Shown piece by piece: positions 54,560-63,853 of a stretch of DNA of 64,000 bases. Position 1 is the stretch's first letter. Each line of letters opens with the position of its first letter. Below the pieces are notes generated by a model. It did not search any database, was not told the DNA's origin, and was given only the letters and a program-made list of their open reading frames with translations. Origin of the DNA: Ciceribacter sp. L1K22 (GTDB taxonomy: Bacteria > Pseudomonadota > Alphaproteobacteria > Rhizobiales > Rhizobiaceae); assembly GCF_017599385.1 (NCBI RefSeq), contig NZ_JAGFPK010000001.1:932177-996176 (forward strand), written 5' to 3'. The translations under genes were made by a program, and so were the position numbers.

Positions 54560-54702
54560 AATGTCCGATTCACGGCAATGTTATCTTCGCGGTCAAGGCT
54601 TCCGCCCCGGATGGAAGAGCGGCTCCATTAGCGTTAACTGCGCGTCAAGGTTAATGAGGCATTTTCTTCAGGTCTGACCGATGTGCGTATGGAGTTCCGG
54701 TT

Positions 54703-55872
54703 TTGCCTCCGAAGACCCGTTTGACGAGAAGCCCCAAGTCCGCTGCTGCCGACTGGGTATCGCCCGTACTGTTCGGCCTTTCCGCCTGGCTCGCCTTCCC
54801 CTCCATGGCCGCGCACGCGGATTTGGCGGCCATGATCGCCGGCTTGGACGGCAATGGCGCGGCCCGCTGGCGCATGGTTTTGACGGAGTCTCCCGCCGGT
54901 TCCGTGCACACGGCCGAACTGGTTTTCAAGGATGGTGCGCCAGCCGCGGCGGTTTCCGGTGATGCAGGCATGGTTATGCCCGACGGCAGGACAATCGCGT
55001 TCTCGGAATTGCACAAGCCCACCGTGGAAACCCCGGACGAAGCCCGTGTGACCCGAAGCCTCAAAAAGAGCCGGGTCGTTGCCGTGGAGCCGATGTTGCC
55101 GCCGAAGGCGTTTACCGCTGGATCGATCCTGCAGCGCACGTCCTCTCTGATGCAACCGGTGGAGAAACATGGCGAGCAGACGGCCTTCGTCAGGACCAAA
55201 CCCAAGAATGTCGAAGTGGCGAGCTTCTACCATCGTCAGGACGAGCCCAAGGCCGTCGGCGTTCCGACCATGCTGGCGGATCTCGTGACCAATCGTCAGG
55301 CGGATGTTCTGGCGACCGCCTATGCTCCGCCCAAGCCGGACTATGCTCGCGTATCACCGTTTGATTCGATTCTGGCCTCTCCGGACTCCGGACGGTTTCG
55401 GCCGAAAATCTCGCCGCAGGATCATGCCTGGGCGGCAAATGTGCTTCCGGCGGAGGTGTTTTCCGCCAAGGAGCAACAGTGTCTCGCCTCCGGCATCTAT
55501 TTCGAGGCCCGTGGGGAAACCGTGAAAGGGCAAGCGGCGGTCGCTCAGGTGATATTGAACCGTGTGCGTAACCCCGCTTATCCCGATACCATTTGCGGCG
55601 TCGTCTACCAGAATGAGGATTGGCGGAACCGCTGCCAGTTTTCCTTCGCCTGCGACAACATCAAGGACCGCGTAAACTCCAAGTATCACTGGAAAATCGC
55701 CCGAGAAGTCGCGCTCGCGGTCACCGCGGGCAAGATCTGGTTGAATGAGGTTGGCTCGGCTACCCACTATCATGCCGTTTACGTACGTCCCGGCTGGGCT
55801 CGCACCATGAAGAAGGTCGGACGCATTGGCTTGCATGTCTTCTACAGAACATATGGTGGCGGCTGGAGCTGA
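54703..55872 (+). CDS. SleB-family cell wall hydrolase, exported
   Basis: 389 residues from a TTG start with a GGAG SD eight bases upstream. A signal peptide covers roughly residues 1-40 (WVSPVLFGLSAWLAFPSMAAHA). The C-terminal 130 residues form a SleB (hydrolase_2) domain: ASGIYFEARGETVKGQAAVA with the catalytic Glu, VILNRVRNPAYPDTICGVVY, CQFSFACDN, and GSATHYHAVYVRPGWA. Such proteins cleave peptidoglycan, probably as lytic transglycosylases. The long middle part (45-250) is disordered-looking. The atp operon promoter lies 160 bp downstream. Confidence 0.9.
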   Translation: MPPKTRLTRSPKSAAADWVSPVLFGLSAWLAFPSMAAHADLAAMIAGLDGNGAARWRMVLTESPAGSVHTAELVFKDGAPAAAVSGDAGMVMPDGRTIAFSELHKPTVETPDEARVTRSLKKSRVVAVEPMLPPKAFTAGSILQRTSSLMQPVEKHGEQTAFVRTKPKNVEVASFYHRQDEPKAVGVPTMLADLVTNRQADVLATAYAPPKPDYARVSPFDSILASPDSGRFRPKISPQDHAWAANVLPAEVFSAKEQQCLASGIYFEARGETVKGQAAVAQVILNRVRNPAYPDTICGVVYQNEDWRNRCQFSFACDNIKDRVNSKYHWKIAREVALAVTAGKIWLNEVGSATHYHAVYVRPGWARTMKKVGRIGLHVFYRTYGGGWS

Positions 55873-55995
55873 CAGGCCCCTGATATCCTGCACGCAAGCT
55901 TCGGCAGGGAGTCGCGCCGGTGCTGCGGCGAAGTGGCCTGTTTTGCCGACTGTCATTCGGGTGGAATCTGTGAACTAGGCGTAAGCGATTGATTT

Positions 55996-56014
55996 AGAAC
56001 AATATATTTGTTCT
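55996..56014. promoter_or_regulatory. 19-bp palindrome upstream of the atp promoter
   Basis: AGAACAA-TATAT-TTGTTCT is a perfect 7-bp inverted repeat about 22 bp upstream of the -35 box of the atp operon. It lacks a U-tract, so it is not a terminator, and it resembles a regulator site. It does not match the alphaproteobacterial LexA pattern GTTC-N7-GTTC. Confidence 0.5.
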
Positions 56015-56035
56015 GAATCTACCCTTTCGTATGCC

Positions 56036-56064
56036 TTGACTATAGTGCCTCGCAAAATTATGGT
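56036..56064 (+). promoter_or_regulatory. Promoter of the atpIBE-b'b operon (sigma-70 type)
   Basis: TTGACT (56036-56041), a 17-bp spacer and TATGGT (56059-56064) form a strong housekeeping promoter. Transcription would start near 56071, about 100 nt before atpI. Confidence 0.75.
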
Positions 56065-56171
56065 GCGCCCGACTTCAAAACGGGCCGGACGCATATATTT
56101 CCGAGCCGTTTGCTTATCTGTTTCGGGCGCTAAATGTGATCCTGTAGCGGAAATCGGACGGAGGAAATGCT

Positions 56172-56528
56172 ATGTCTGGCGACCACGAAGAAAGTCTGGA
56201 AGAGCGCCGCAGGCGTCTTGGCACCGAGCTTGCCGGGATACGTGCGGAGGCGAGGGACGAAGAGGCGAACGAAGCAAGGTCCGAGCAGAGCCGCAAGGGT
56301 TATGCGCAGGCCATGAAGCTTTCGAGCGAATTCATCTCCGCCATCATTGTAGGTGCGCTTCTCGGCTATCTGTTCGACCGTTTTGTCGGTACGGCGCCCT
56401 GGGGACTGGTTGTTCTCCTGCTCCTGGGCTTCTGTGCCGGAGTACTGAATGTTCTTCGCTCCGCCGGCGTCGTGGCCGCGCCCCATCCGGCGGACCGCAA
56501 GACAGGAAAAAGACCGGGTGAGGGCTAA
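56172..56528 (+). CDS. atpI: F0F1 ATP synthase accessory protein I
   Basis: 118 residues with an acidic/charged N-terminus ([20 protein letters not shown]) and two transmembrane helices ([18 protein letters not shown] and [19 protein letters not shown]). This is the AtpI/AtpZ-like layout found at the head of Fo operons; the protein assists c-ring assembly or Mg2+ handling. GGAGG precedes the ATG. It is the first gene of the atp operon and is followed 71 bp later by atpB. Confidence 0.92.
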   Translation: MSGDHEESLEERRRRLGTELAGIRAEARDEEANEARSEQSRKGYAQAMKLSSEFISAIIVGALLGYLFDRFVGTAPWGLVVLLLLGFCAGVLNVLRSAGVVAAPHPADRKTGKRPGEG

Positions 56529-56599
56529 GGCGGAAACGCCGGCGTCCGAACCAAGATCGAGAGAATTCCGCTTCGGCGGCAAAGCGAGAGAGCAACACG

Positions 56600-57352
56600 G
56601 TGGCAAACGATCCGACTCATCAGTTCCTGGTCCAGAAGATTGTACCGATCGAAATCGGCGGAATTGATTTCTCGTTTACCAATGCTTCGCTGTTCATGGT
56701 CGCGACTGTCGGTGCTGCCTCGGCGTTTCTCTACTTTTCCACCGCAAGCCGCGGCCTGATTCCGAACCGCATGCAGTCGGTTGCGGAGATGTCCTACGAG
56801 TTTATCGCATCCATGCTGAGGGAAGGCGCAGGAAGCGCGGGAATGAAATTCTTCCCGATGGTCTTCTCGCTCTTCATGTTCGTTTTGACCGCGAACCTGC
56901 TCGGCATGGTGCCGTATTTCTTCACCGTCACCAGTCAGATCATCGTCACCTTCGCGCTGGCGCTGTTCGTCATCGGAACGGTCTTGGTCTATGGCTTCTA
57001 CAAGCACGGCCTCCACTTCCTGCAGTTGTTCGTTCCATCGGGCGTTCCCGGCGCGCTTCTGCCGCTTGTCGTGGCGATCGAGGTTATTTCGTTCCTGTCG
57101 CGCCCGATCTCGCTGTCGGTTCGTCTGTTCGCCAACATGCTGGCGGGTCACATCACGCTCAAGGTGTTCGCGGGCTTCGTTGCCTCGCTTGGAACCATGG
57201 GCGCACTGGGCATCGGCGGAGCCGTACTTCCCCTTATCATGACGGTCGCCCTGACCGGTCTCGAGTTCCTCGTCGCCTTCCTGCAGGCTTATGTCTTTGC
57301 GGTACTCACCTGCATGTACCTCAACGACGCGATCCATCCTGGCGGGCACTAA
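56600..57352 (+). CDS. atpB: ATP synthase Fo subunit a
   Basis: 250 residues from a GTG start. Five to six transmembrane helices are apparent. The essential Arg of the proton path is R175 in [19 protein letters not shown], and [17 protein letters not shown] is another family motif. Subunit a forms the proton half-channels against the c-ring in the inner membrane. It is the second gene of the Fo operon. Confidence 0.98.
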   Translation: MANDPTHQFLVQKIVPIEIGGIDFSFTNASLFMVATVGAASAFLYFSTASRGLIPNRMQSVAEMSYEFIASMLREGAGSAGMKFFPMVFSLFMFVLTANLLGMVPYFFTVTSQIIVTFALALFVIGTVLVYGFYKHGLHFLQLFVPSGVPGALLPLVVAIEVISFLSRPISLSVRLFANMLAGHITLKVFAGFVASLGTMGALGIGGAVLPLIMTVALTGLEFLVAFLQAYVFAVLTCMYLNDAIHPGGH

Positions 57353-57420
57353 GGATAACGACATTGGCGTCCTGAGGCGTCAGTCATCAGCCGCAACAAC
57401 CCATTCGAAGGAGTTTTCAC

Positions 57421-57648
57421 ATGGAAGCGGAAGCAGCAAAGTTCATCGGCGCGGGTCTGGCTTGCTTTGGCATGGCCGGTACGGCTCTCGGCCTCGGCAA
57501 TATCTTCGGCAGCTACCTCTCGGGCGCCCTGCGGAACCCGTCTGCCGCTGACAGCCAGTTCGGCCGCCTCGTATTCGGCTTCGCCGTTACGGAAGCTCTG
57601 GGCATCTTCTCGCTGCTCATCGCTCTCCTCCTCCTGTTCGCCGTCTAA
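57421..57648 (+). CDS. atpE: ATP synthase Fo subunit c
   Basis: 75 residues forming a hairpin of two transmembrane helices: [20 protein letters not shown] and [21 protein letters not shown], joined by the polar loop ALRNPSA. The proton-carrying carboxylate is E58 in TEALGIF. There is no extra Na+-binding pattern, so it is a proton ring. GGAG precedes the ATG. It is positioned between atpB and the b' gene as usual. Confidence 0.98.
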   Translation: MEAEAAKFIGAGLACFGMAGTALGLGNIFGSYLSGALRNPSAADSQFGRLVFGFAVTEALGIFSLLIALLLLFAV

Positions 57649-57729
57649 TAACGGCCGGGATCGGGATCACGGCAGGCGCTGACGCGTCCGCCGTGATCTC
57701 ACGCTTTTGAAGTACACCTGGAGGTGAGC

Positions 57730-58317
57730 ATGCTCGTGACCCCCGCCTTTGCCCAGGAAACTCCTGCAGAAGGCCAGCTTCACACGGAAACCGGTGTTGC
57801 CCATGACGAGGGCCACGGTGGCGGCGTATTCCCGCCGTTCGACCAGTCGACGTACGCCTCCCAGCTTCTGTGGCTGGTGATTACGTTCGGCCTTTTCTAC
57901 ATGCTCATGCAGAAGGTCATCGTCCCGCGCGTCGGTGGCATCCTTGAAAACCGTCACGACCGGATAGCCCAGGATCTCGACGAGGCTGCGCGCCTGAAGT
58001 CTGAGGCCGACGCCGCCATCGAGACCTATGAAAGAGAATTGAGCGCCGCGCGCGCCAAGGCTGGTCAGATCGCCGCAACCGCGCGCGATGAAGCCAAGGC
58101 CAAGGCCGACGCTGAGCGTGCGGCCGTCGAGGCCGAACTGAATGCGAAGCTGACGTCTGCGGAAGCCCGCATCGCCGAGATCAAGACCAAGGCATTCGCA
58201 GAGGTCGATGAAATCGCCAGTGACACGGTCACAGCCATCGTCGATCAGTTGATCGGCGCCAAGGTCACCAAGGCTGACGTGAAATCGGCCCTGACCGCAT
58301 CCGGCAAGGAGGCCTGA
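57730..58317 (+). CDS. atpF2: ATP synthase Fo subunit b'
   Basis: 195 residues from ATG 57730, preferred over GTG 57724 because GGAGG lies five bases upstream. An extended N-terminus ([23 protein letters not shown]) precedes a single transmembrane helix ([18 protein letters not shown]) and a long Ala/Glu/Lys-rich coiled coil. The separate b' subunit is typical of alphaproteobacteria, where b and b' form a heterodimeric stator. It is followed 4 bp later by the b gene. Confidence 0.96.
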   Translation: MLVTPAFAQETPAEGQLHTETGVAHDEGHGGGVFPPFDQSTYASQLLWLVITFGLFYMLMQKVIVPRVGGILENRHDRIAQDLDEAARLKSEADAAIETYERELSAARAKAGQIAATARDEAKAKADAERAAVEAELNAKLTSAEARIAEIKTKAFAEVDEIASDTVTAIVDQLIGAKVTKADVKSALTASGKEA

Positions 58318-58321
58318 TCCT

Positions 58322-58807
58322 ATGCATTTCGATGCAACCTTCTTCGCCTTTGTCGGCCTCATCCTTTTCTTTGCTCTGATCGTCTACCTGAAGGTGCCGG
58401 GTATGGTGACCAAGTCGCTCGATGAGCGCTCGGACCGCATCCGTGACGAACTGGCGGAAGCCAAGCGCCTCCGCGAGGAAGCGCAGCATGTGCTTGCCGA
58501 ATACCAGCGCAAGCGCAAGGAAGCTGAAGCCGAAGCCGCTGGCATCGTCGCTGCTGCAGAACGCGAGGCAGCCATGTTGGCAGCTGAGGCCAAGCAGAAG
58601 ACTGAGGAATTCGTGGCACGGCGCACGGCTCTCTCCGAGCAGAAGATCAAGCAGGCAGAGACGGACGCCGTAAACGCCGTACGCGCCGCCGCCGTCGACC
58701 TGGCAATTGCCGCCGCCGAAAAGGTGCTTGCCAAGAAGACGGATGACGCCGTCAGGGCTGACCTGTTCAAGTCCGCCATCGGTGAGGTAAAGTCTCGGTT
58801 GAACTGA
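58322..58807 (+). CDS. atpF: ATP synthase Fo subunit b
   Basis: 161 residues. The N-terminal transmembrane helix (FFAFVGLILFFALIVYLKVPG) is followed by an uninterrupted coiled coil (RLREEAQHVLAEYQRKRKEA...). It partners the b' subunit in the peripheral stalk that holds F1 alpha/beta. It is the last gene of the operon and a strong terminator follows the stop. The F1 genes are not in the window, as expected because rhizobia keep Fo and F1 operons apart. Confidence 0.97.
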   Translation: MHFDATFFAFVGLILFFALIVYLKVPGMVTKSLDERSDRIRDELAEAKRLREEAQHVLAEYQRKRKEAEAEAAGIVAAAEREAAMLAAEAKQKTEEFVARRTALSEQKIKQAETDAVNAVRAAAVDLAIAAAEKVLAKKTDDAVRADLFKSAIGEVKSRLN

Positions 58808-58841
58808 TCGTGGCCTGAACGCCGTCGCGTTGAAATTCAGG

Positions 58842-58875
58842 GAGCCTCGGATCGTTCGATCCGGGGCTCTTTTTC
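58842..58875 (+). terminator. Terminator of the atp (Fo) operon
   Basis: An 11-bp stem GAGCCTCGGAT / ATCCGGGGCTC (one G-U pair) with a 6-nt loop is followed by TTTTT. It ends 14 bases before the next gene's ATG. Confidence 0.85.
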
Positions 58876-58889
58876 GTTGGAGGATCTGC

Positions 58890-59489
58890 ATGCTGGAGAA
58901 TCTGCGATTGACCGGATTTGGTCTCATAAGCGCCTGCGCAATAGCCGTCCCGCTCCTGACAGTCGGACCAGCCACCGCTGCGCAGAGCGTCGACGGCGAC
59001 GCCTGCGACATCTGGGCGTGGTCGATTGATGATGATCCAAAGGGTCTCAACGTCCGGAGCGGCCCCTCAACGGCTCATGGCGTGATAGCGGTCCTGCCGC
59101 CGCCAAAGCGGAAAGAGGGTTACGTCTTCCGGACGGAAGTGGAGGTCAAGGAGAGCCAGGCCGGTTGGTTCCGGATTACCCAGGCTGTCGTTCCCGACTA
59201 TTTGGATGAGGGTGGCGACCAGACGGTCTTCGAAGGGGAAGGATGGGTATCCGGCGGCGGTCTTGGATTGCTGCTCAACCGTATCAAACTATACGAAGCG
59301 CCATCCACCGAAGCGACGGTGGTCGCAGAACTTCTTGATGGAAATGTGGATGGTCCTGATAGCTTTACCGTCGAACGGCTATACGCCTGTACCGGCTGGT
59401 GGGTTGAGGTGGAGGCGACGCTCGGGGAACGGCGGCACCGGGGCTGGGCGAGTGGGACATGTTCAAACCAGGTGACGACCTGTCCCTGA
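58890..59489 (+). CDS. Exported SH3-domain protein
   Basis: 199 residues from ATG 58890 with a GGAGG SD. A signal peptide (LTGFGLISACAIAVPLLTVGPATA) leads to a bacterial SH3 (SH3b) domain: DPKGLNVRSGPSTAHGVIAVL about residues 50-70. A second SH3-like module follows (LLLNRIKLYEAPSTEATVVAEL). Bacterial SH3 domains bind cell-wall peptides or proteins; no catalytic domain is attached. The gene starts 14 bp after the atp terminator and therefore needs its own promoter or readthrough. It converges on rnhB. Confidence 0.82.
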   Translation: MLENLRLTGFGLISACAIAVPLLTVGPATAAQSVDGDACDIWAWSIDDDPKGLNVRSGPSTAHGVIAVLPPPKRKEGYVFRTEVEVKESQAGWFRITQAVVPDYLDEGGDQTVFEGEGWVSGGGLGLLLNRIKLYEAPSTEATVVAELLDGNVDGPDSFTVERLYACTGWWVEVEATLGERRHRGWASGTCSNQVTTCP

Positions 59490-59500
59490 CGCGCGGGACT

Positions 59501-60154
59501 CTAGTCCTTGCGCAACGGCCGGAAGCTCATGCGATGCAGGACGCAGGCGCCGTGGACGACGATCGCGTCACGATGCGTGACGGTCGCATATCCGGCATGG
59601 GTTTCGAAACCGTAGGCCGGGAATACGCGACTTGCTCTGGCCATCATCCTGTCGCGCGATACCTTTGCGACGATCGATGCCGCAGCGATGGAATAGGAGC
59701 GGCCATCTCCCTGAACAAGGGCGTCGGCGCCGCAAGGGAGGCCTGGCGGTATGTCCCGGCCGTCTGCCAGAACATGCGCAGGCGGCACGGGTAGGCCAGC
59801 CACTGCACGTCGCATGGCGTCCAGGCTCGCCTTGCGGATGTCGATCCTGTCGATGAGTTCGGCGCTGGAGGAGGCGATGCTCACAGTGGCGCGCAGAAGG
59901 ATTTCATCGAACAATTCGTCCCGTCGCGCTGCCGTCAGCTTCTTCGAATCGTCCAGCCCGTCCGGGATATCGTCGGGATCGAGGATGACGGCTGCGGCCA
60001 CGACCGGACCCGCAAGCGGGCCGCGACCCGCTTCATCGGTGCCCGCGACCGGCCATATGCCCCTTCTGTGCAAACGCATTTCCGTCGAGAAATCCGGTCC
60101 CTTTGGAAGGCTCTCGAATAAAGGCGGAGAATCGGGCGGCGTGCGAAACTTCAT
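59501..60154 (-). CDS. rnhB: Ribonuclease HII
   Basis: 217 residues from ATG 60154; a longer frame to 60223 is less likely. The metal-binding acidic motifs are intact: [20 protein letters not shown] (DEAGRG), LDDSKKL, and [28 protein letters not shown] is a further family block. RNase HII removes misincorporated ribonucleotides and RNA primers from DNA. It follows the radical SAM gene on the same strand. Confidence 0.96.
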   Translation of the reverse strand: MKFRTPPDSPPLFESLPKGPDFSTEMRLHRRGIWPVAGTDEAGRGPLAGPVVAAAVILDPDDIPDGLDDSKKLTAARRDELFDEILLRATVSIASSSAELIDRIDIRKASLDAMRRAVAGLPVPPAHVLADGRDIPPGLPCGADALVQGDGRSYSIAAASIVAKVSRDRMMARASRVFPAYGFETHAGYATVTHRDAIVVHGACVLHRMSFRPLRKD

Positions 60155-60319
60155 GCGGCAGAAGTTGCACGCCGCCCGACCACCTGCAAGCCCCCGGTTC
60201 GGCGGTGCCAGGGAACTGAACATCCGCCGAGGCGGCGTCCAGGGGCTCGACCGGCGCTGGGCGGGGATGGGCGCGCCGGTAAGGGAATGAACATGCGACG
60301 CGGCGTCTTCCGCCGCGCT

Positions 60320-61477
60320 CTAAAGCAGTGACAGTTGCACGCCACTGCCAGTGGGCGGCACGAAGAGATCATCGCGCATCTGAATGCCACGACGAATGAG
60401 GCCGAGGCGCTTGGTCGCCATCTCGAACCTGCGGCTGATCTGCCAGGCATAGGGACCGGCTCCCTTCATGCGCTTGCCGAACTCCGCATCGTAGTCCTTT
60501 CCGTCCCGCATCGACCGAACGAGCGACATGACGTGGCGGTAGCGATCCGGATAGTTCTGCAGCAGCCAGTCGCGAAACAGAGGGCTAACCTCAAGCGGCA
60601 GGCGAAGCAGCACATAGCTTGCCTCGCTTGCGCCGGCGGCCTTGCCCGAATCCAGAATGCGCTCGATCTCGTGATCGTTGAGCGCCGGGATAACAGGAGC
60701 GACCATGATGGCAGTCGGGATGCCCGCTTCCGAAAGCGCCTTCACAGCCTCAAGCCGGCGCGTCGGCGTTGACGCGCGTGGCTCCATCGTCCGTGCCAGC
60801 TTGCGGTCCAGTGTCGTCACCGAAATCCCAACCTTGGCGAGACCGCGTGCCGCCATGGAGGAGAGGATATCGATATCGCGCATCACCAGCGCGGATTTCG
60901 TCACGATCGCAACCGGATGATTGGCGCGGTCCAGCACTTCCAGGATTTGCCGCATGATTCGCCATTCCCGTTCAACCGGCTGGTAAGGATCGGTATTGGT
61001 GCCGATTGCGATTGTCCGCGGCTTGTAGCCAGGCTTTGAAAGTTCACGCTCCAGAAGCTTTGCGGCATCCGGCTTGGCAAACAGTTTCGTTTCGAAATCG
61101 AGACCCGCCGACAAGCCCATGTAGCTGTGTGTTGGCCGTGCAAAGCAGTATATGCAGCCATGTTCGCAACCCCGGTAGGGATTGATCGAGCGATCAAAGG
61201 GAATATCCGGCGATTCGTTCCGCGTGATAACGGTCTTTGGGCGCTCCACCTGCACCTCGGTGCGCAGGACCGGCATGTCCTCGAAGCTCTGCCAACCGTC
61301 ATCAACTGCCACCCGCTCGGTGGGTTCAAAACGTCCAGCAGGGTTGAGACCCGCCGCCCGCCCGCGACGTCGCGACAAGTCGACCCGCAAGCCGGAAGCG
61401 TTGACCAGTGCATCGGCAATATCCGCCGTATTCGCAGGCTGGAAGGCAGCCTGCGCCATGGAAGTCAGTTCGCTCAT
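60320..61477 (-). CDS. PA0069-family radical SAM protein
   Basis: 385 residues. The radical SAM cluster motif is CEHGCIYC (CxxxCxxC) in NPYRGCEHGCIYCFARPTH, about residue 104-111. It is followed by the SAM-binding region and a partial (beta/alpha) barrel (IAIGTNTDPYQPVEREWRI, VGISVTTLDRKLARTMEPRA). This is the PA0069/SplB-related group, whose function is unassigned; SplB itself repairs spore photoproduct. It stands upstream of rnhB on the same strand, suggesting possible co-expression in nucleic-acid metabolism, but the link is weak. Confidence 0.9.
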   Translation of the reverse strand: MSELTSMAQAAFQPANTADIADALVNASGLRVDLSRRRGRAAGLNPAGRFEPTERVAVDDGWQSFEDMPVLRTEVQVERPKTVITRNESPDIPFDRSINPYRGCEHGCIYCFARPTHSYMGLSAGLDFETKLFAKPDAAKLLERELSKPGYKPRTIAIGTNTDPYQPVEREWRIMRQILEVLDRANHPVAIVTKSALVMRDIDILSSMAARGLAKVGISVTTLDRKLARTMEPRASTPTRRLEAVKALSEAGIPTAIMVAPVIPALNDHEIERILDSGKAAGASEASYVLLRLPLEVSPLFRDWLLQNYPDRYRHVMSLVRSMRDGKDYDAEFGKRMKGAGPYAWQISRRFEMATKRLGLIRRGIQMRDDLFVPPTGSGVQLSLL

Positions 61478-61608
61478 CGTTAAATCTCCCGCGGGATGTC
61501 AGTCCCGTGTCAGTGACTTTATTCCTAATGCGGAAAGGAGAACAATGCAAGAACAAAATTGAAAATCTCGGTGTGGCAATTCTTTGTGCAATGCGATAAC
61601 AATGGGCA

Positions 61609-62154
61609 ATGCTGACAGTGATTATGGAATGCCGCGATCATGAACCTGAGCTTGCGCAAACGCTTGCGGGCTTGGTGGCCGGAGCTGTCGAGGGTTTGGT
61701 GAGCGATGTCGTGATTTTGGATCACGGCTCCACGGACGGTTCTTCCCGTGTTGCGGAGGCGGCCGGCTGCCGCTTTTATGAGCAATGGGACATGCAAGAG
61801 GTTGTGCGCGCCGCGCGTGGCGAATGGCTTTTGGTGGTGGAGCCCGGTGCTCGTCCAGCCGGTAGCTGGATAGACGAGATTTGCGAGTACATAGCGCTGA
61901 ACACGGCGCCTGCGCAGTTTTCTCCTTCACGTAATCATCGCCTTCCGCTGCTGCGTCGCCTTGGACGAAAAGCCTCTCCCCTTGAGGACGGACTTCTTCT
62001 GTCAAAACGACAGGCCATGGACCTTGTCAAAAGCGGGACAAAACTTTGCGAACTGCCGCGCGGGTTGCGGATGCGCTCGCTGTCAGCGGAACTCGTGCCG
62101 GCACGCGTTGCACGTCAAACCCGTGCCGGCTTGCAGCAGGCGCTCAGAGGATGA
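61609..62154 (+). CDS. Glycosyltransferase family 2-like protein
   Basis: 181 residues, shorter than most GT2 enzymes. The N-terminal half has the GT-A nucleotide-sugar pattern: MLTVIMECRDHEPELAQTLAG, VVILDHGSTDGSSRVAEAAG and AARGEWLLVVEPGARPAGSW. The canonical DxD is represented only by less clear acidic residues, and the C-terminal part is basic (LPLLRRLGRKASP). It may be a reduced enzyme or a non-catalytic relative. Its 3' end overlaps that of the convergent RTX gene by 11 bases. Confidence 0.65.
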   Translation: MLTVIMECRDHEPELAQTLAGLVAGAVEGLVSDVVILDHGSTDGSSRVAEAAGCRFYEQWDMQEVVRAARGEWLLVVEPGARPAGSWIDEICEYIALNTAPAQFSPSRNHRLPLLRRLGRKASPLEDGLLLSKRQAMDLVKSGTKLCELPRGLRMRSLSAELVPARVARQTRAGLQQALRG

Positions 62155-63190
62155 AGTCGCCGCGCGACATGCTGGCCAGGCCGTTCATGTCGATCTGAAA
62201 GTCCGCGGACCGGTCTCCATTGACGTCGGCGCTAAGGATGCCGTTGTCGTAGCGCAACTGGCCGGCTGCCGAAAATGCAGCGTCACCAATAAAGCTGAAA
62301 GCTTGGTTTCCGCTGCGCGTCGTGTTCGCATCCAGCGTGGAGAGGTCGATCTTGTCGCCCTGGCCACGGTTGAAATCGGTAATGATGTCCCGGTTGGCAG
62401 CGCCGTTTGCGCTTTCGTTCAGCGCATTGTAGTCGAACCTGTCGGCGCCGCTGCCGCCTGTCAGTTGGTCCTTGCTGCGCCCTCCGGTCAGCACATCAGC
62501 CCCCCCATTCCCCTCGATTTCGTCGCGTCCGTTGCCGCCAAAGAGTTGGTCATTGCCGCCGAGACCAAGCAGCAGATCGTTGCCATTCAGACCCTCAAGC
62601 TTGTTGGCCCCGTTCGTGCCGTTGATTGCGTCGTTCGCATTGGTTCCGGCTGCATCCTCGATGCTGATGAGGGTCTCGAACCGGTTGTTGCCGGTCTGCG
62701 CCAGTCCCGTGGCAAGATCGATCGTGACGCCGGAGCCACCCAGAGTGGAGGAATCGTCGCGCGGTTCATAGGTAATACGGTCGCGCCCGGAGCCGCCGTT
62801 GAAGACGTTCTGCCACCCTTCGGAGGCGAACTTGTCGTTTCCGGCGTCGCCGAAATAGCGGCTCTTGAACGTGCTGACGGCGATCAGGTCGTTGCCGTCA
62901 CCGCCGCGGACCACGTCGCCGATATCGCTGCCAAAGGAGCCGAAGCCGGTCCCGACATAGGTGTCATTGCCGGACCCGAGACGGATGTCGTTGCCGGATT
63001 CCTTGGCATTGGTCACGCGGTCGTTTCCCGACCCCGCATCGACGAAATTGCCACCGCCCAAATCGTCGCTTCTGTTGATGATGATCGTATCGTTACCGCC
63101 GAGGGTAAAGAGCCTGAACTCGATCGTGCTGGAAGTATTGCCCTGTACGAAACGGTCTGCACCCGAGGTGCCGCGAAAAGTCTGTCCCAT
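62144..63190 (-). CDS. RTX (hemolysin-type calcium-binding repeat) protein
   Basis: 348 residues with no signal peptide. Glycine/aspartate nonapeptide repeats dominate: GGNDTI, AGSGNDRVT, RGGDGNDLIAV, GLNGNDLLLG, LGGNDQLFGG, NGGADVLTGG, GGSGADRF. A C-terminal segment of the type LRYDNGILSADVNGDRSADFQID follows the repeats and matches the uncleaved type I secretion signals of small RTX proteins. Ca2+ folds the repeats into a beta-roll outside the cell. No hlyB/hlyD-type exporter or enzymatic domain is present; its function is likely structural or unknown. It lies downstream of moaB on the same strand. Confidence 0.88.
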   Translation of the reverse strand: MGQTFRGTSGADRFVQGNTSSTIEFRLFTLGGNDTIIINRSDDLGGGNFVDAGSGNDRVTNAKESGNDIRLGSGNDTYVGTGFGSFGSDIGDVVRGGDGNDLIAVSTFKSRYFGDAGNDKFASEGWQNVFNGGSGRDRITYEPRDDSSTLGGSGVTIDLATGLAQTGNNRFETLISIEDAAGTNANDAINGTNGANKLEGLNGNDLLLGLGGNDQLFGGNGRDEIEGNGGADVLTGGRSKDQLTGGSGADRFDYNALNESANGAANRDIITDFNRGQGDKIDLSTLDANTTRSGNQAFSFIGDAAFSAAGQLRYDNGILSADVNGDRSADFQIDMNGLASMSRGDFIL

Positions 63191-63307
63191 GAACGTGTCT
63201 CCCTTTGCTCTGGATCACGTTCTATCGTTTTTTTTGCCCGCGCTAGGTGTCGCGCGTCACACCCTCGCCGACTGCCAGAAAAGGTCCGCCAACGAGAAGC
63301 TTCTACA

Positions 63308-63853
63308 TCATCCCCGTCGCCGCAGATGTTCGTCGAGACGCGGCATGATCTCGACGAAGTTGCAGGGCATGTGGCGATAGTCGAGCTGCCATTTGAGGAT
63401 ACCGTCCCAGGCATCCTTGCAGGCGCCCGGAGATCCAGGCAGAACGAAGATGAAGGTGGAGTTTGCAACGCCGCCTGTCGCACGAGATTGTATCGTCGAT
63501 GTTCCGATCTTGTCGTAGGAAATTCGGTGGAAGACTTCCGAAAAGCCATCCATGCGTTTTTCGAACAGGGGCTCCACCGCCTCGGGCGTCACGTCTCTGC
63601 CTGTAAATCCGGTTCCGCCCGTGGTGATCACCACGTCGATCTCGTCGGAAAGTGTCCAGGCATGGACGCGCGCTGCAATCCGGTCCTTGTCGTCGGGAAC
63701 GATGGCCCGGTCGACAAGACGGTGACCCGCGTCCGTGATTCTTGCTGCCAGTGTGTCACCGGATTTGTCATCGGACAGCGTACGCGTGTCCGAGACGGTC
63801 AGGACAGCGATTCCGATCGGCAGAAAGGGCCGGGTATCATCAATGCGCGTCAT
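63308..63853 (-). CDS. moaB: Molybdenum cofactor biosynthesis protein B
   Basis: 181 residues from ATG 63853. The MoaB/MogA/MoeA-type molybdopterin-binding fold shows IGIAVLTVSDTRTLSDDKSG, then VVITTGGTGFTGRDVTPEAVEPLF and FVLPGSPGACKDAWDGIL. MoaB is a MogA paralogue thought to adenylylate molybdopterin. Its ATG overlaps the stop of ispE by four bases (ATGA), so the two are translationally coupled though metabolically unrelated. Confidence 0.93.
   Translation of the reverse strand: MTRIDDTRPFLPIGIAVLTVSDTRTLSDDKSGDTLAARITDAGHRLVDRAIVPDDKDRIAARVHAWTLSDEIDVVITTGGTGFTGRDVTPEAVEPLFEKRMDGFSEVFHRISYDKIGTSTIQSRATGGVANSTFIFVLPGSPGACKDAWDGILKWQLDYRHMPCNFVEIMPRLDEHLRRRG

Noticed and set aside
55996..56014. 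LexA/SOS box
   Set aside because: Arms GAAC...GTTC are separated by nine bases and inverted; the alphaproteobacterial SOS box is the direct repeat GTTC-N7-GTTC.
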